64,000 nt of DNA from Rhizohabitans arisaemae (GCF_025996515.1 NZ_BLRH01000035.1:496001-560000); one strand, 5' to 3'; positions 24,114-33,551 are shown, numbered from the stretch's first letter. Notes: a model not told the origin generated them from the letters alone. Made by a program: numbers and translations.

Positions 24114-25865
24114 TCACGCGTGATCGGAGTGAGTCGGCACGCTCCAGTCGCCCACCAGGTCGGCGTACCGGGGAGCGGTGGCGACCAGCTCCCCGTGCGT
24201 CCCGGACATCGCGGTCGTCCCGTCCAGAAGCAGGATCCGGCGGGCTCGGCGGGCGGAGCTGACGCGGTGCGCGATCACGATGAGGGTACGGCCGCCGGCG
24301 GCGAAGGCCTCCTCGGCGCGGGCCTCGGCGACCGGGTCGAGGAGGCACGTGGCCTCGTCGAGCACGACGACTCTGGCTGTGGAGACGTAGACCCGGGCGA
24401 GGGCGATGAGCTGGCGCTCTCCGGCGGAGAGGGTCGCTCCGCCGACGCCCAGCGGAGCGCCGTACCCGCCGAGGCGGTCCACCAGGGGGCGGATGCCGAG
24501 CGCGTCGACGGCCAGGTCGAGTTCAACCGTCGACGCGCTCGGGCGCAGGTAGGCGATGTTCTCCCGCAGGCTCCCGGTGAACACGTACGCCTCCTGCGGG
24601 AGCAGCGCCATTATGCCGCGAAGATGCGAGGCGTCGATCTCGGCGAGAGGGGTTCCGCCGAGCCGCACGGTGCCGGCCTGGGGGACGGCCAGACCGGTGA
24701 GGAGCGCGGCCAGCGTGGACTTGCCGATACCGCTCGGCCCCACGACCGCCAGGTGCTCCCCGTCGGGAACGCGCAGATCGAGGTTGTCGATGACCGGTGC
24801 CGCGTGCGGGCCGTAGGCGAAGGTCAGCCCGGTGACATGGATGTCGCCGGACTCGGGTGTGCCACGCCCGACGTGCTCGGGGGTCGGCGGGACCGTGCTC
24901 GTCTCGGCGATCCGGTGCAGGAGCACGCCCAACTGCCGGGCCCACGACGCGACGGTCCCGGTCAGCGAGTGAAGGGCCGGGCTCAGCGTGCCGACCAGAT
25001 AGGTGGTCGCGCCCACGAGTTCACCGGGGGTCATCCGGCCGGACCGCAGCAGCCATGGCGCCGACGCCAGGACCAGGAGCACCGGCATCGTGTCCCCCAA
25101 GGCCACGATCACCGTTCGGATCGACAAGGTTCGGGCCAGGGCGAGGCCCGCTCGCGCTTGCGCCGTGGCCGCCTGATCGACGACTGCGCCCGCGCTGTCG
25201 ACCGCGCCGGCCGCCACCACGTCGCGCAGGCCCTCGAAGGTGTCCGTGGCCACGCTTGCCATCGTCTCCTCGGCCAGGACCATCTCACGTTGGCGAACGG
25301 CGAGTGCCCGTGTCAGCCAGGCGAACAGCACCAGGCACAACGAAACCAGCGGAATCGTGATCAGCGCGACGACCGGGGCCAGGGCGGCCAGTCCGGCCAG
25401 CGCCAGAACCAGCGACGCGATCGCGGGTCGCAGGGTGCGCAGAAGCGCGGCGACCAGGTTCCGGACCGCCTCGGTCTGCCCGCTCAGCCGCGCCACCACG
25501 GCGCCGTCCTGGCGCTCGTTCCCCTCGACGGCACGTCGAAGAGCCGCCGACACGACGATCCGGACCATCGCGTCGCGCACCGGTTCCACGATCGCGGCCA
25601 GCCAGGGAAAGGCGTTTCGGGTCGCCGTTCCCTGGACCACCGCCGCCAGGCCGAGCACCCCCAACCAGGCCAGCCCAACCAGTGGCCGTCCGGAGAGGAA
25701 GCCCTGGTCCAACGCCGCCGCCACGGCGAATCCGGATATCAGCGCGGGCAGGGACTCGACGACCGACCACGCGCCGAGGAACATCAACGGTCGCCGCCGC
25801 CGGGCCAGCTCCCGGGTCAGCAGCCGCCACCCGGCCCGGCTCACCGTACGGTCGTACTTGGTCAT
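24114..25865 (-). CDS. ABC exporter half-transporter B (membrane domain plus ATPase)
   Basis: 583 residues. N-terminal six-helix exporter domain, C-terminal ATPase with Walker A 'VVGPSGIGKSTLAA', signature 'LSAGERQLIALARV' (SAG instead of SGG) and Walker B 'VVVLDEATCLLD' with the catalytic Glu. Start overlaps the stop of half A by 4 bases. Paired with half A it gives one normal ATP site (this Walker B with A's LSGGE) and one degenerate site, the usual plan of heterodimeric exporters. Last gene of the class IV lanthipeptide operon, so it probably exports that peptide. No fused peptidase domain. Confidence 0.9.
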   Translation of the reverse strand: MTKYDRTVSRAGWRLLTRELARRRRPLMFLGAWSVVESLPALISGFAVAAALDQGFLSGRPLVGLAWLGVLGLAAVVQGTATRNAFPWLAAIVEPVRDAMVRIVVSAALRRAVEGNERQDGAVVARLSGQTEAVRNLVAALLRTLRPAIASLVLALAGLAALAPVVALITIPLVSLCLVLFAWLTRALAVRQREMVLAEETMASVATDTFEGLRDVVAAGAVDSAGAVVDQAATAQARAGLALARTLSIRTVIVALGDTMPVLLVLASAPWLLRSGRMTPGELVGATTYLVGTLSPALHSLTGTVASWARQLGVLLHRIAETSTVPPTPEHVGRGTPESGDIHVTGLTFAYGPHAAPVIDNLDLRVPDGEHLAVVGPSGIGKSTLAALLTGLAVPQAGTVRLGGTPLAEIDASHLRGIMALLPQEAYVFTGSLRENIAYLRPSASTVELDLAVDALGIRPLVDRLGGYGAPLGVGGATLSAGERQLIALARVYVSTARVVVLDEATCLLDPVAEARAEEAFAAGGRTLIVIAHRVSSARRARRILLLDGTTAMSGTHGELVATAPRYADLVGDWSVPTHSDHA

Positions 25866-27634
25866 GCCGACTCCCTCGCGCCCTCACCGGCCAGGTCCGC
25901 GCCGTCGGTCGCGAACATGGCGCGGTAGGCCGGTTCTCGCCACAGCAGGTCATGCGGCCCCGTGGCCCGTACTCGTCCGTTCTCCAGCCACACGACCAGA
26001 TCGGCTCGGGCGGCTGTGCCGGCGCGATGCGCGACGACGATGCGCGTACGGTCGGCGAGCAGGCGGGTCAGGGACGCGGTCACCTGGGCCTCGGTCGCGG
26101 TGTCGAGGCTGGAGGTGGCGTCGTCGAGGATCAGCACACGGCGTTCACGGGTGACGGCACGGGCCAGACCGAGCCGCTGCGCCTCTCCTCCGGACAGCGG
26201 CGCCCGAGCCAGGGGGGTGTCGTAGCCTTCGGGGAGCCGTTTGACGAAGTCGTGTGCGGACACCTGCCGGGCGGCGTGTTCCACCTGCTCCCGAGTCATG
26301 TCCCGAGAGCCGTACGCGATCGTGCCGTGGATGGTTTCGCCGAGCAGGGCCGGCCGCTCGAAGGCGTAGGAGACCGCGCGCCGTAGCTGGTCGGGCCGTA
26401 CCTCCGTCATCGATGCGCCGTCGAGCAGCACCTCGCCGCGGTCGGGAGCGAGCAGGCCTCCGGCAAGTGCGGCGAGCGTGGATTTCCCCGCTCCGGACCG
26501 CCCGACGACGGCGACCGCGATGCCGGCGGGAATCGCGAGATCGATCCCGTCGAGCAGCACCTCGCCGTCAGGGTGCACGGTCACCGAGCGGAACACGATC
26601 GCGCCCGGGCCCTCCGGCAGCGGCCGTTTCCCTCCGGGGCCGGGCGGCAGGGCCAGCACCTCGGCCAGCCGGGCTGTTCCGGCCCGGATGTGTACGAAGC
26701 CCATCAGCTTGTCCACCACGCCGAGCAAACCCAGTGCGACGCCGACATAACCGGCCACCGCGATCCAGGATCCAGGGGTGATCCGTCCGGCGGCCACACC
26801 CATCCCCGCCGTGGCGAGGACCGCGATCTGGGTAACCGGGCTGAGCAGGGCCACCTTCCACACCGCGCGGCGCTGGATGTTCCAGATCGCCCGGCCTGTC
26901 GCGGTGAGGTCGGCCAACGGCGTCAGAACCCGTTCGACCTCGCGATCCAGAGTCCCGCCGGCGCGGATGGACCGTGCCCCGGAGACCGCCTCCACCAGCC
27001 GGGCCGCGAGCGTCCCCTGGAGTTCCTGGTAGTGCGTGATCGACTGTGTCGCCTCGGCGGTGAACCGCCGGAACAGCGGGACTGCCACCGGCATGAACAC
27101 CACGAAAACGGCCGCGAGCGTCCAGTCGATGAACACGAGCCCGACCAGCCCGCCGACGGAGAGGACCAGCGCGTGGACCATGGACAGGACGACCGACACA
27201 AGTCCGGAAGCCTCGGAGGCCCCCGTCACCATCCGGCTGCTCACATCGCCCGCCGCGAACCGGCGCCGCCCCGCGATCCCCGCCCGGAGAACCCGCTGGG
27301 TCAGGGCCCGGCGCAGCGACAACTCGACGACGATGCCGCTCGCCGAACCCGCCCACACGCTCAGCATGTCGATGACCAGGCCCGCGGCGAAAAGGGCTCC
27401 CAGCCAGGCGAGCGCCGCCTCGGCGTGCGCACCGGCGACGGCGGTGTCCACGGTTCGCGCGATCGACGCGGGCAGCGAAAGCGCGATCACCACATCGGCC
27501 GCGGACGACGCCACCAGCACGGTGGTCCAGACCGGCGCCCGCCGCACGGAGAACAGCAGCATGCGCGCAGGTGAGTTCACTTCCTGAGCCGTGATTCCGT
27601 CATCGTCATACAACCCGTTGCGCGGCCGGTCCAC
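25862..27634 (-). CDS. ABC exporter half-transporter A (membrane domain plus ATPase)
   Basis: 590 residues. Six-helix membrane domain, then Walker A 'VVGRSGAGKSTLAALAG', canonical signature 'LSGGEAQRLGLARA', and Walker B 'RVLILDDATSSLD', where Asp replaces the catalytic Glu. That substitution, with the SAG signature of half B, makes one ATP site degenerate. Follows the precursor gene after a hairpin (27657-27684). A leader-cleaving peptidase domain is absent, so leader removal must be done elsewhere. Confidence 0.9.
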   Translation of the reverse strand: MDRPRNGLYDDDGITAQEVNSPARMLLFSVRRAPVWTTVLVASSAADVVIALSLPASIARTVDTAVAGAHAEAALAWLGALFAAGLVIDMLSVWAGSASGIVVELSLRRALTQRVLRAGIAGRRRFAAGDVSSRMVTGASEASGLVSVVLSMVHALVLSVGGLVGLVFIDWTLAAVFVVFMPVAVPLFRRFTAEATQSITHYQELQGTLAARLVEAVSGARSIRAGGTLDREVERVLTPLADLTATGRAIWNIQRRAVWKVALLSPVTQIAVLATAGMGVAAGRITPGSWIAVAGYVGVALGLLGVVDKLMGFVHIRAGTARLAEVLALPPGPGGKRPLPEGPGAIVFRSVTVHPDGEVLLDGIDLAIPAGIAVAVVGRSGAGKSTLAALAGGLLAPDRGEVLLDGASMTEVRPDQLRRAVSYAFERPALLGETIHGTIAYGSRDMTREQVEHAARQVSAHDFVKRLPEGYDTPLARAPLSGGEAQRLGLARAVTRERRVLILDDATSSLDTATEAQVTASLTRLLADRTRIVVAHRAGTAARADLVVWLENGRVRATGPHDLLWREPAYRAMFATDGADLAGEGARESA

Positions 27635-27656
27635 TCAGCCCCCGTAAGTATGTGAG

Positions 27657-27684
27657 GCGGAGTGGGTACGAATACCCACTCCGC
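27657..27684 (-). terminator. 12-bp stem with UUCG tetraloop between precursor and ABC genes
   Basis: On the minus strand GCGGAGTGGGTA-TTCG-TACCCACTCCGC, a perfect 12-bp stem closed by a UUCG tetraloop. It lies between the class IV precursor stop (27764) and the first ABC gene start (27634). No U-run follows. Likely a partial terminator or RNA-stabilising element that raises precursor over exporter mRNA. Confidence 0.75.
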
Positions 27685-27763
27685 TGCTTTGGTTGTGACT
27701 TCCCGGATCACCAGGCTGTTTGGTCAACCGCGTACCTTCGTACGGGGCGAACCGGCTATGTCG

Positions 27764-27898
27764 TCACGTGGTGGGGTACGTGTAGCTGGTGCAGGTGATC
27801 AAGTAGCAGGTGAGATTGCAGGTGACGGGCTTACACGGCTTGAGGCCTTCGACCTCTGAGATCGGTAGCATTTCCAGCGCGTGGATATCGATTGACAT
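27764..27898 (-). CDS. lanA: Class IV lanthipeptide precursor
   Basis: 44 residues, not long enough for standard gene calls. Leader 'MSIDIHALEMLPISEVEGL' is acidic and amphipathic; core 'KPCKPVTCNLTCYLITC' then 'TSYTYPTT'. Four Cys (22, 27, 31, 36), three of them immediately preceded by Thr (T-C, T-C, T-C), and a Ser/Thr/Tyr-rich tail. Very strong SD AAGGAGGTGA before the ATG. Located between the LanL operon genes and the ABC exporter. The repeated Thr-Cys pairs are unusual and would make overlapping rings; ring topology cannot be read from sequence. Confidence 0.92.
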   Translation of the reverse strand: MSIDIHALEMLPISEVEGLKPCKPVTCNLTCYLITCTSYTYPTT

Positions 27899-28060
27899 TT
27901 GTTTTCACCTCCTTTCTGAATAGTGGGCGACTTTCATTCCCGGGTGTCCTCCCGCTGGGTGCCCGATGGGTTTTCGCGCACGTCGAACCGGGAGGAAACC
28001 AAGGAAGCATGAGTTGTCCGGGCAGCAAGGGGGGGGCCTTCCGGCTCGGCCGTATGGCTC

Positions 28061-28321
28061 CTAAGGACGGAGAAGGCGACGGGTCGGTTCGGGACCCTGC
28101 TCACCGTGGCCTCCGGTGCGTGGTTCCAGATAGACGAAGTCCTGTGGTTCGTGCCGACCGGCACGGGGCAGGCATTCGCGGAGGTTGACCGGGATCACTT
28201 CGTCACCGCCGCTGTGCATGATGAGCAGGCGGGCGATGATCCGGTCGCAGAGCCGGGCGAGATCGCGTGAGCCCAGGTCGTCGGTCACCGGTGGGGCCAC
28301 CGTGGTCGGCGATGAGGTCAT
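28061..28321 (-). CDS. Unknown 86-aa protein between LanL and its precursor
   Basis: Not recognised. Polar N-terminus, a helix 'DLARLCDRIIARLLIMHSGG', then 'EVIPVNLRECLPRAG' and a charged tail. Start ATG 28321 is preceded by GGGGAGGTG, which is formed by the last codons of lanL, and the gap to lanL is 3 bases, so it is translationally coupled to the synthetase. Two Cys and few Ser/Thr make it a poor precursor. A leader-binding, immunity or protease-adaptor role would fit its place, but this is inference. Confidence 0.6.
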   Translation of the reverse strand: MTSSPTTVAPPVTDDLGSRDLARLCDRIIARLLIMHSGGDEVIPVNLRECLPRAGRHEPQDFVYLEPRTGGHGEQGPEPTRRLLRP

Positions 28322-28324
28322 AGG

Positions 28325-31096
28325 TCACACCTCCCCGGCCGGGTGGGCCGACTGGATGCGCCGCTGCCGGGTGTCCGGGTGTGGGCAGGTGAGGAGTTCG
28401 TCGGGCATCCACATTCGGGGGCCGCCGTAGCGCAGCCGCAGCAGGAAGGCCAAGGCGCCGCCGAGGCCGGTGTTGTAGGCCGGGTGGACCTCGGTGCCGG
28501 ACTCGTCGGGCAGGACCATGAGTTCGTCGCGGAGGGTGTTGCGGGCGTACATCGCCGTGGCCAGTTCGGCGGCCCAGTCGTGGTAGCGCCGCTCACCGGT
28601 GAAATCGGCCAGGTCGAGCAGGAAGTCGGCGTCGCCGGACAGCCCGTGGCAGGAGCCGGTGCCCGAAGTCCACATCCCCTGGCGGATCGCGGCGCCGGCT
28701 TTTTCGGCGAGGTCCCGGTGGTGTTGTTCCCCGGTCGCGACCCACAGGCGAATCAGGAACGTGCCGACGCCTGAGGAGCCGCTGCACCAGTGCCGCATCC
28801 GGTCGCGGGAGGCGTTCTCCATCTCCCCGCCGGGCCACCAGGCCGCGTCGCCCTCGACGTCGGCCACGGCCGTCAACGTCCGTGCCGCACGCTGTGTCGC
28901 GTCCAGATACTCGGTACGGCCGGTGGCGAGCCAGGAGTACAGCAGGAACGTGCCGGCCCCGGCCACGCCGTGTGCGAAGCCGTAGTGGACCAGCCCGGCC
29001 AACTCCGAGTCGAAATCCTCCGGGATCGGCCATACCGTCAAGCCGTCCTCCCGCTCGTGGGCCGCTTTGAGCACGCAGTCGGCGGCTGTCACGATCCGGT
29101 CCCGCAACTCCGAATCGCCGGTCGCCAGCCACAGGTGCAGCTGAGTCATCCCGGCGCCGGCCGCGCCGTGGCATATGTCGTGGTTGGGCCAGACCACCGG
29201 TACCCGCTTGGCCAGTTCGATCGCCTGTGCGGCCATCTCGTCGTCGCCCAGCAGGCCGGCGGCGTCGTACAACGCCCAGGCCGTTCCCGACCGGCCGAAG
29301 TACAGCCCTGGAAGGAGGCGGGGAACGTCGTACCGGCGACGCTGAATCCACCGGGCCGCGGTCGAGGTCCCCTCATGCAGCCGGTGCCCGCCGAGCAGCC
29401 GGGCGCTGTGGGTGAGCACTCCCAACACCCCGCTCGCGCCGTGCTGCACATTGCACGGGTCGGTCGATTCGCCGGACTCGCCGACCGTCCACAGCCGGGG
29501 GCTCTTCGGGTCCATGGCGGCGAGGATGTGGCGCAGTCCGTCGCCGATCAGCCGGTCCACCTGAGTCGTCGGCAGACGCCCGTCGCCCGTTTCGCCGCCG
29601 GGGTCGACCGGCGTCAGGGTGGCCAGGAACTCCCGCGCCTGGGCCAGGGTCCACCGTTGCTCGGGATCATCCTTGGTCAGGCCCAGCACCAGCGGCGACA
29701 GCTGCCGCAGCGTCGGCATGTCCACGCCGAGGAGCCCGACGAACTCGGCCAGTCGTTCCTCGCCGGAACGGACGGCAGGCACATCCTTGGGCAGTAGCGG
29801 ATCCACACCGGAAGCCAGGTGGATGAGCGTCGCGCCGAGGCTGTACAGATCCACCCGCTGTGAAGGAGCCCTGCCGAGCCTGTCCCCCGATATCTGCTCC
29901 GGCGCTCCGTAGGCGGGGGTGAAAGCCCGGTAGACGAGGGAGCCGGGAGGAACCGCGAGCTCCAGATCGATCAGACGCAGCCGGCTGTCCGGTGTGACCA
30001 TGAGGTTGTTCGGATTGAGATCACGCAGCACCAGGCCCTGCTCGTGGACCGCGGCCACGATTTCCACGAGTCGGCGGGCTATGTCCAGGGCTTCGATCGG
30101 CGGCACCCCCCGGCCCCGCGACTCCGTGCACCACTCCGCCACCCGGTTTCGCAGGGTGACGCCTGGGACGAGCTCCTGCACCAGGAACAGGTTGTCCTGC
30201 TGGGTCACCAGCGCCACCTTGCGCGGCGCCAGCCCCAGCGGGCTCAGCAGATCGAGGACGTTCGCCTCGTGCCGCAGCGTGTCCTGCGCGTCCAGGCCGG
30301 TCGGCATGCTCATCACATGGGGTCGTGCCTGCTTCAGGATGACCTCGTCCCCGGTTCGCTGATCCGTTCCCCGGTAGACCCCGCCACGGTAGGAGTGCCG
30401 GATCGCCCTCGCCACCACGAACCGATCAGCGATCAGCACCGGCTTGGCGTCCGTGTTCGCGGCCGTGGGCTCCGGCTCGGGCAGCGGAGGCTCGGCCCAC
30501 GTCGGCGGGCTGTACCAGGCCAGGCGCCGGTCTTTGTACGTCTTCCCGTCCGGGCCGGTCAACCTCGACTCGAAACTCCCGTCGTTGGTGAACACCGGCT
30601 CGGCGCCGAGGACGCCGAAACGGTAGTACACCAGGCTGCCGGGACGCAGCCGCCGGTCGGACAGGATCACCGGGCCTGGCAGGCCGTCGGTCGCGATGTC
30701 CAGTTCCATGGCGAGGTGGCGAAACCGCTCGTCGTCCCCGGGGTACGCGGTGATGAACTTCCCGCCGCTGCCGCGATCGCAGTTGACGGACAGCAGATCG
30801 GCCAGCCGATCCGGATCGCGGGCGAACTTGAACGCGCAGCCGGCCCCGATCAGGACCGTCGCGACACGCGCCAGCACGACCGGCGCGGACAGTTGCGTGG
30901 CCGACACGTGCAGCTTCCACCCCTGATCGAGGATCCGCCCATCGGGTGGCGTGAGAGAGCACCAGAACTTCCCCGGCTCGAACCTCCAGCCCCCGGCGCT
31001 CTCCCGCGCCAGCACCGCCAGAGCGATGTCCTGCAGCAGCCGCGAGTCGTCCACCGCTGCCGGGCCTTGTGCGCGCTGGGTCCCCTTAGTGCTCAT
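28325..31096 (-). CDS. lanL: Class IV lanthipeptide synthetase (LanL)
   Basis: 923 residues from ATG 31096 (GGGGGA just upstream; the in-frame ATG 63 bases earlier lacks an SD). N-terminal lyase domain, kinase with Asp359 in 'LRDLNPNNLMV' and Asp377 in 'LIDLE', and a LanC domain with all three zinc ligands: Cys771 in 'RHWCSGSSGVG' and Cys816-His817 in 'GSCHGLSGD'. The complete zinc site separates it from the class III enzyme at 17.7-20.2 kb and makes it class IV, forming only (methyl)lanthionine. Heads the operon lanL, 86-aa protein, precursor, ABC A, ABC B. Confidence 0.93.
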   Translation of the reverse strand: MSTKGTQRAQGPAAVDDSRLLQDIALAVLARESAGGWRFEPGKFWCSLTPPDGRILDQGWKLHVSATQLSAPVVLARVATVLIGAGCAFKFARDPDRLADLLSVNCDRGSGGKFITAYPGDDERFRHLAMELDIATDGLPGPVILSDRRLRPGSLVYYRFGVLGAEPVFTNDGSFESRLTGPDGKTYKDRRLAWYSPPTWAEPPLPEPEPTAANTDAKPVLIADRFVVARAIRHSYRGGVYRGTDQRTGDEVILKQARPHVMSMPTGLDAQDTLRHEANVLDLLSPLGLAPRKVALVTQQDNLFLVQELVPGVTLRNRVAEWCTESRGRGVPPIEALDIARRLVEIVAAVHEQGLVLRDLNPNNLMVTPDSRLRLIDLELAVPPGSLVYRAFTPAYGAPEQISGDRLGRAPSQRVDLYSLGATLIHLASGVDPLLPKDVPAVRSGEERLAEFVGLLGVDMPTLRQLSPLVLGLTKDDPEQRWTLAQAREFLATLTPVDPGGETGDGRLPTTQVDRLIGDGLRHILAAMDPKSPRLWTVGESGESTDPCNVQHGASGVLGVLTHSARLLGGHRLHEGTSTAARWIQRRRYDVPRLLPGLYFGRSGTAWALYDAAGLLGDDEMAAQAIELAKRVPVVWPNHDICHGAAGAGMTQLHLWLATGDSELRDRIVTAADCVLKAAHEREDGLTVWPIPEDFDSELAGLVHYGFAHGVAGAGTFLLYSWLATGRTEYLDATQRAARTLTAVADVEGDAAWWPGGEMENASRDRMRHWCSGSSGVGTFLIRLWVATGEQHHRDLAEKAGAAIRQGMWTSGTGSCHGLSGDADFLLDLADFTGERRYHDWAAELATAMYARNTLRDELMVLPDESGTEVHPAYNTGLGGALAFLLRLRYGGPRMWMPDELLTCPHPDTRQRRIQSAHPAGEV

Positions 31097-31596
31097 ACGT
31101 CCCCCGTCGTCATCTCGGCACGAGTCCAAGTGCGGGGTTGGACTCTGTGATCCGGCCACATCCTGAAGAAGAGGACGTGCACTCGTTCATGAGCGGACCC
31201 ATTGATAACCAAAGGCTGTTGCCGTCGTGTTGTCACGCAGATGGCGGCCCACCGCCGCTGACGCTGCGGACATCCGCTTCTCGGCAAACTGGGACGGGGT
31301 ATCCCGCATCGGTCCACACCTTCCTGCTGTAGAGGATCAGGACGGCGGACTCCCCATCTACGCAATCGGCCACCCCGCGTGCACCGCCCTACCCCGGTGG
31401 CACCGACGGGTGGCTTGCGTGAAGGATGACCACCCGGTTGGGCGGTGTCGGACCGGTGGCAAGCGGGCATGCCGTATCCATACTTTCGCCACCGCCGGTA
31501 CGGGTGACACCGGCCACGCCACCGGCGCCAAGCGTGAGCACGTGCTCCGGATGACGGGTCGGCGGCCATAAGCGACGCTTCGTCGAGGAAGAGAGC
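31097..31596. other. Intergenic region between divergent lanL and dehydrogenase genes
   Basis: About 500 bases with no supported gene. Promoters for the lanL operon (minus) and the dehydrogenase (plus) must lie here. Short frames on both strands look like noise or old IS debris, and I could not name a family. Confidence 0.4.
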
Positions 31597-32493
31597 ATGG
31601 TCATGTCGGTTGGGTGGATCGGTCTCGGGCGGATGGGGGCGGCGATGGCCCGACGCCTGGTCGACGCCGGCGAGGACGTGACCGTCTGGAACCGTACGGC
31701 GGCCAAGGCCGCGCCGCTGGCCGCCGCCGGAGCGCAGGTCGCGGACTCTGTGGCCGGGGTCGCAGGCTCGAACATCGTGTTCGTCATGGTCTCCGGGCCC
31801 GCCGACGTCGAGGAGGTCGTCGCGGGGCCTGCCGGGCTGCTCGCGGCGGACGTCCTCCCACAGGTCATCGTCGACTGCTCGACGGTAGACGTGGCGACCT
31901 CGGCATCGATCCGCCAGGCCGCCGCCGAGCGCGGAGTCCGGTTCCTCGCGTGTCCGGTCAGCGGTAATCCGCATGTCGTCGCCGAGGGGGAGGCGGTGCT
32001 CGTGGCCTCCGGGCCGTACGACACCTATGAGCGTGTGCGCCCGCTTCTCGGATCGATCGGAAAGAGCGTGATCTGGACGGGTGAGGGAGAACAGGCGAGG
32101 CTGGTGAAGATCTGCCACAACCTGTACCTCGGCCTGCTCGTGCAATCCCTGTCGGAAGTGACGACGCTCGCGGAGAAGGCCGGTGTCTCGCGGGCTTCGT
32201 TCCTAGAGTTCCTGAACAGCACCGTTCTCGCCACAGACTGGGTACGCAAGCGGACGCCGGATCTCCTGGCGCTGGACTGGACCCCCACGTTCACCACGGA
32301 ACTTCTGCGCAAGGACTTCGATCTCGGTCTTGCCGCCGCGCGCGAGGAAGAGGTGACGATGCCGCTCGCGGCGATCGTGCTTCAGCTCATTCAAGCGGCG
32401 ATCGGTCGCGGGCACCGCGACGACGACTTCCTCTCGCTTTTCGCGGTACAGGCCGAGTCCTCCGGAATGACCGTCACCGCAGTCGCGAAGTGA
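31597..32493 (+). CDS. 3-hydroxyisobutyrate dehydrogenase family NAD(P)-dependent oxidoreductase
   Basis: 298 residues. Rossmann motif 'VGWIGLGRMGAAMARRL', substrate loop 'VDCSTV', 'ACPVSGNP' (usually GPVSGG) and catalytic Lys in 'ARLVKICHNLYLG' (K-x3-N). Oxidises a beta-hydroxyacid or reduces the matching semialdehyde. Followed by a sugar isomerase/epimerase-like gene 228 bases downstream, so the pair may act on a hydroxy or sugar acid; exact substrate unknown. Confidence 0.9.
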   Translation: MVMSVGWIGLGRMGAAMARRLVDAGEDVTVWNRTAAKAAPLAAAGAQVADSVAGVAGSNIVFVMVSGPADVEEVVAGPAGLLAADVLPQVIVDCSTVDVATSASIRQAAAERGVRFLACPVSGNPHVVAEGEAVLVASGPYDTYERVRPLLGSIGKSVIWTGEGEQARLVKICHNLYLGLLVQSLSEVTTLAEKAGVSRASFLEFLNSTVLATDWVRKRTPDLLALDWTPTFTTELLRKDFDLGLAAAREEEVTMPLAAIVLQLIQAAIGRGHRDDDFLSLFAVQAESSGMTVTAVAK

Positions 32494-32720
32494 GGGCGTA
32501 GGGGCCGAGCCGGTTCCGTCCACGCGGCTCAGGTCGCGATCGCCGAGTCGGCCGGGGCCGTTCGCAGCCCGATCTCGCCGTTGCACATCCGTTCAGTGGC
32601 ATGTTGCGGTTCTGTACCCGTCGCGCAGGCTCTGCACAGCCCGTACCCGGCCGAAGGGGGCAATCCCGCACGACAACGAGTGCTCCTTGCCTTCTTGAGC
32701 CGGACACTCGCGGAGAAAGA

Positions 32721-33551
32721 ATGAGCGCTATGTATGCGTTTGTCACAGCGAACTTCATTGGGCGGGAACTCGGATACTCCCTTCCCGGGTGGCGGGTGGA
32801 CGATCCTGTTCATCCGTTCCTCGGCGGGTGGGACACGTGTGCGGCAGCCGTCAGGGAGGCGTTCTCTCCGGAGGAGACGTACCGGGAAAGGCTCGGCGCG
32901 CTGCTTGGCCCGGTCCGGGCGGCGGGGTTTGAAACCATCGAGTTCTGGTCGGGACACCTGAATCCGCTCTGGGCGACCGACCGGCAGATCGGCGTGGCAC
33001 GCGAGGTCGTCGATGGGCTTGGGCTGCGGGTTGTCGGATTCTCCGGGTACATCGGGGCATCACGGGAGTACGCGGAACGGACCTGCCGGATCGCAGCGGC
33101 CCTCGGCACACCGCTGCTCACCGGTGGAGGCGGGGCCTTCTTCCGCGAGGAGCGGGCCGCCGCGCTCGGCCTTCTGGACAGGTACGGGCTGCGCCTGGCC
33201 ATCGAGAACCATCCCGAGCACCCGACCCCGGAGGTCCTGCTGGCCGAGGTGGGAGGAGACGCCGAGCTGGTCGGCGTCAACCTCGACACCGGGTGGTGGG
33301 CCACCCACGGCTACGACGGGGTGAAGGCCGTCGGGGAACTGGGAGATCGGCTGTTCCATGTCCAGCTGAAGGACGTCGCCGCAGTCGGGACGCACCATCC
33401 CACACCGTTTGGGACAGGCGTGGTGCCCGTTCAGGAGGTCCTCGACGCCCTGGACGGGTACAGCGGTGCGATCTCCCTGGAGTACCTCGCCGCCGACACC
33501 GATCCGATCCCGCCCTGCCGCGACTTCCTCAGCCGCGCCCAGGGACGGTAA
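32721..33551 (+). CDS. Sugar phosphate isomerase/epimerase-like TIM-barrel protein
   Basis: 276 residues from ATG 32721 with GGAGAAAG before it. AP-endonuclease-2/xylose-isomerase-like barrel: 'FETIEFWSGHLNP', 'LAIENHPEHPTPE' (metal Glu), 'GVNLDTGWWATHG' (metal Asp), 'LFHVQLKDVAAVGTHHPTPF' (metal His and loop) and 'GAISLEYLAADTDP' (metal Glu). All four metal-ligand positions appear present, so it should be an active isomerase or epimerase. Substrate cannot be assigned. Confidence 0.85.
   Translation: MSAMYAFVTANFIGRELGYSLPGWRVDDPVHPFLGGWDTCAAAVREAFSPEETYRERLGALLGPVRAAGFETIEFWSGHLNPLWATDRQIGVAREVVDGLGLRVVGFSGYIGASREYAERTCRIAAALGTPLLTGGGGAFFREERAAALGLLDRYGLRLAIENHPEHPTPEVLLAEVGGDAELVGVNLDTGWWATHGYDGVKAVGELGDRLFHVQLKDVAAVGTHHPTPFGTGVVPVQEVLDALDGYSGAISLEYLAADTDPIPPCRDFLSRAQGR

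Noticed and set aside
24111-25928. 605-codon plus-strand frame, Gln/Arg/Gly-rich
   Set aside because: Exact antisense of the ABC half-transporter B; low-complexity composition typical of a shadow.
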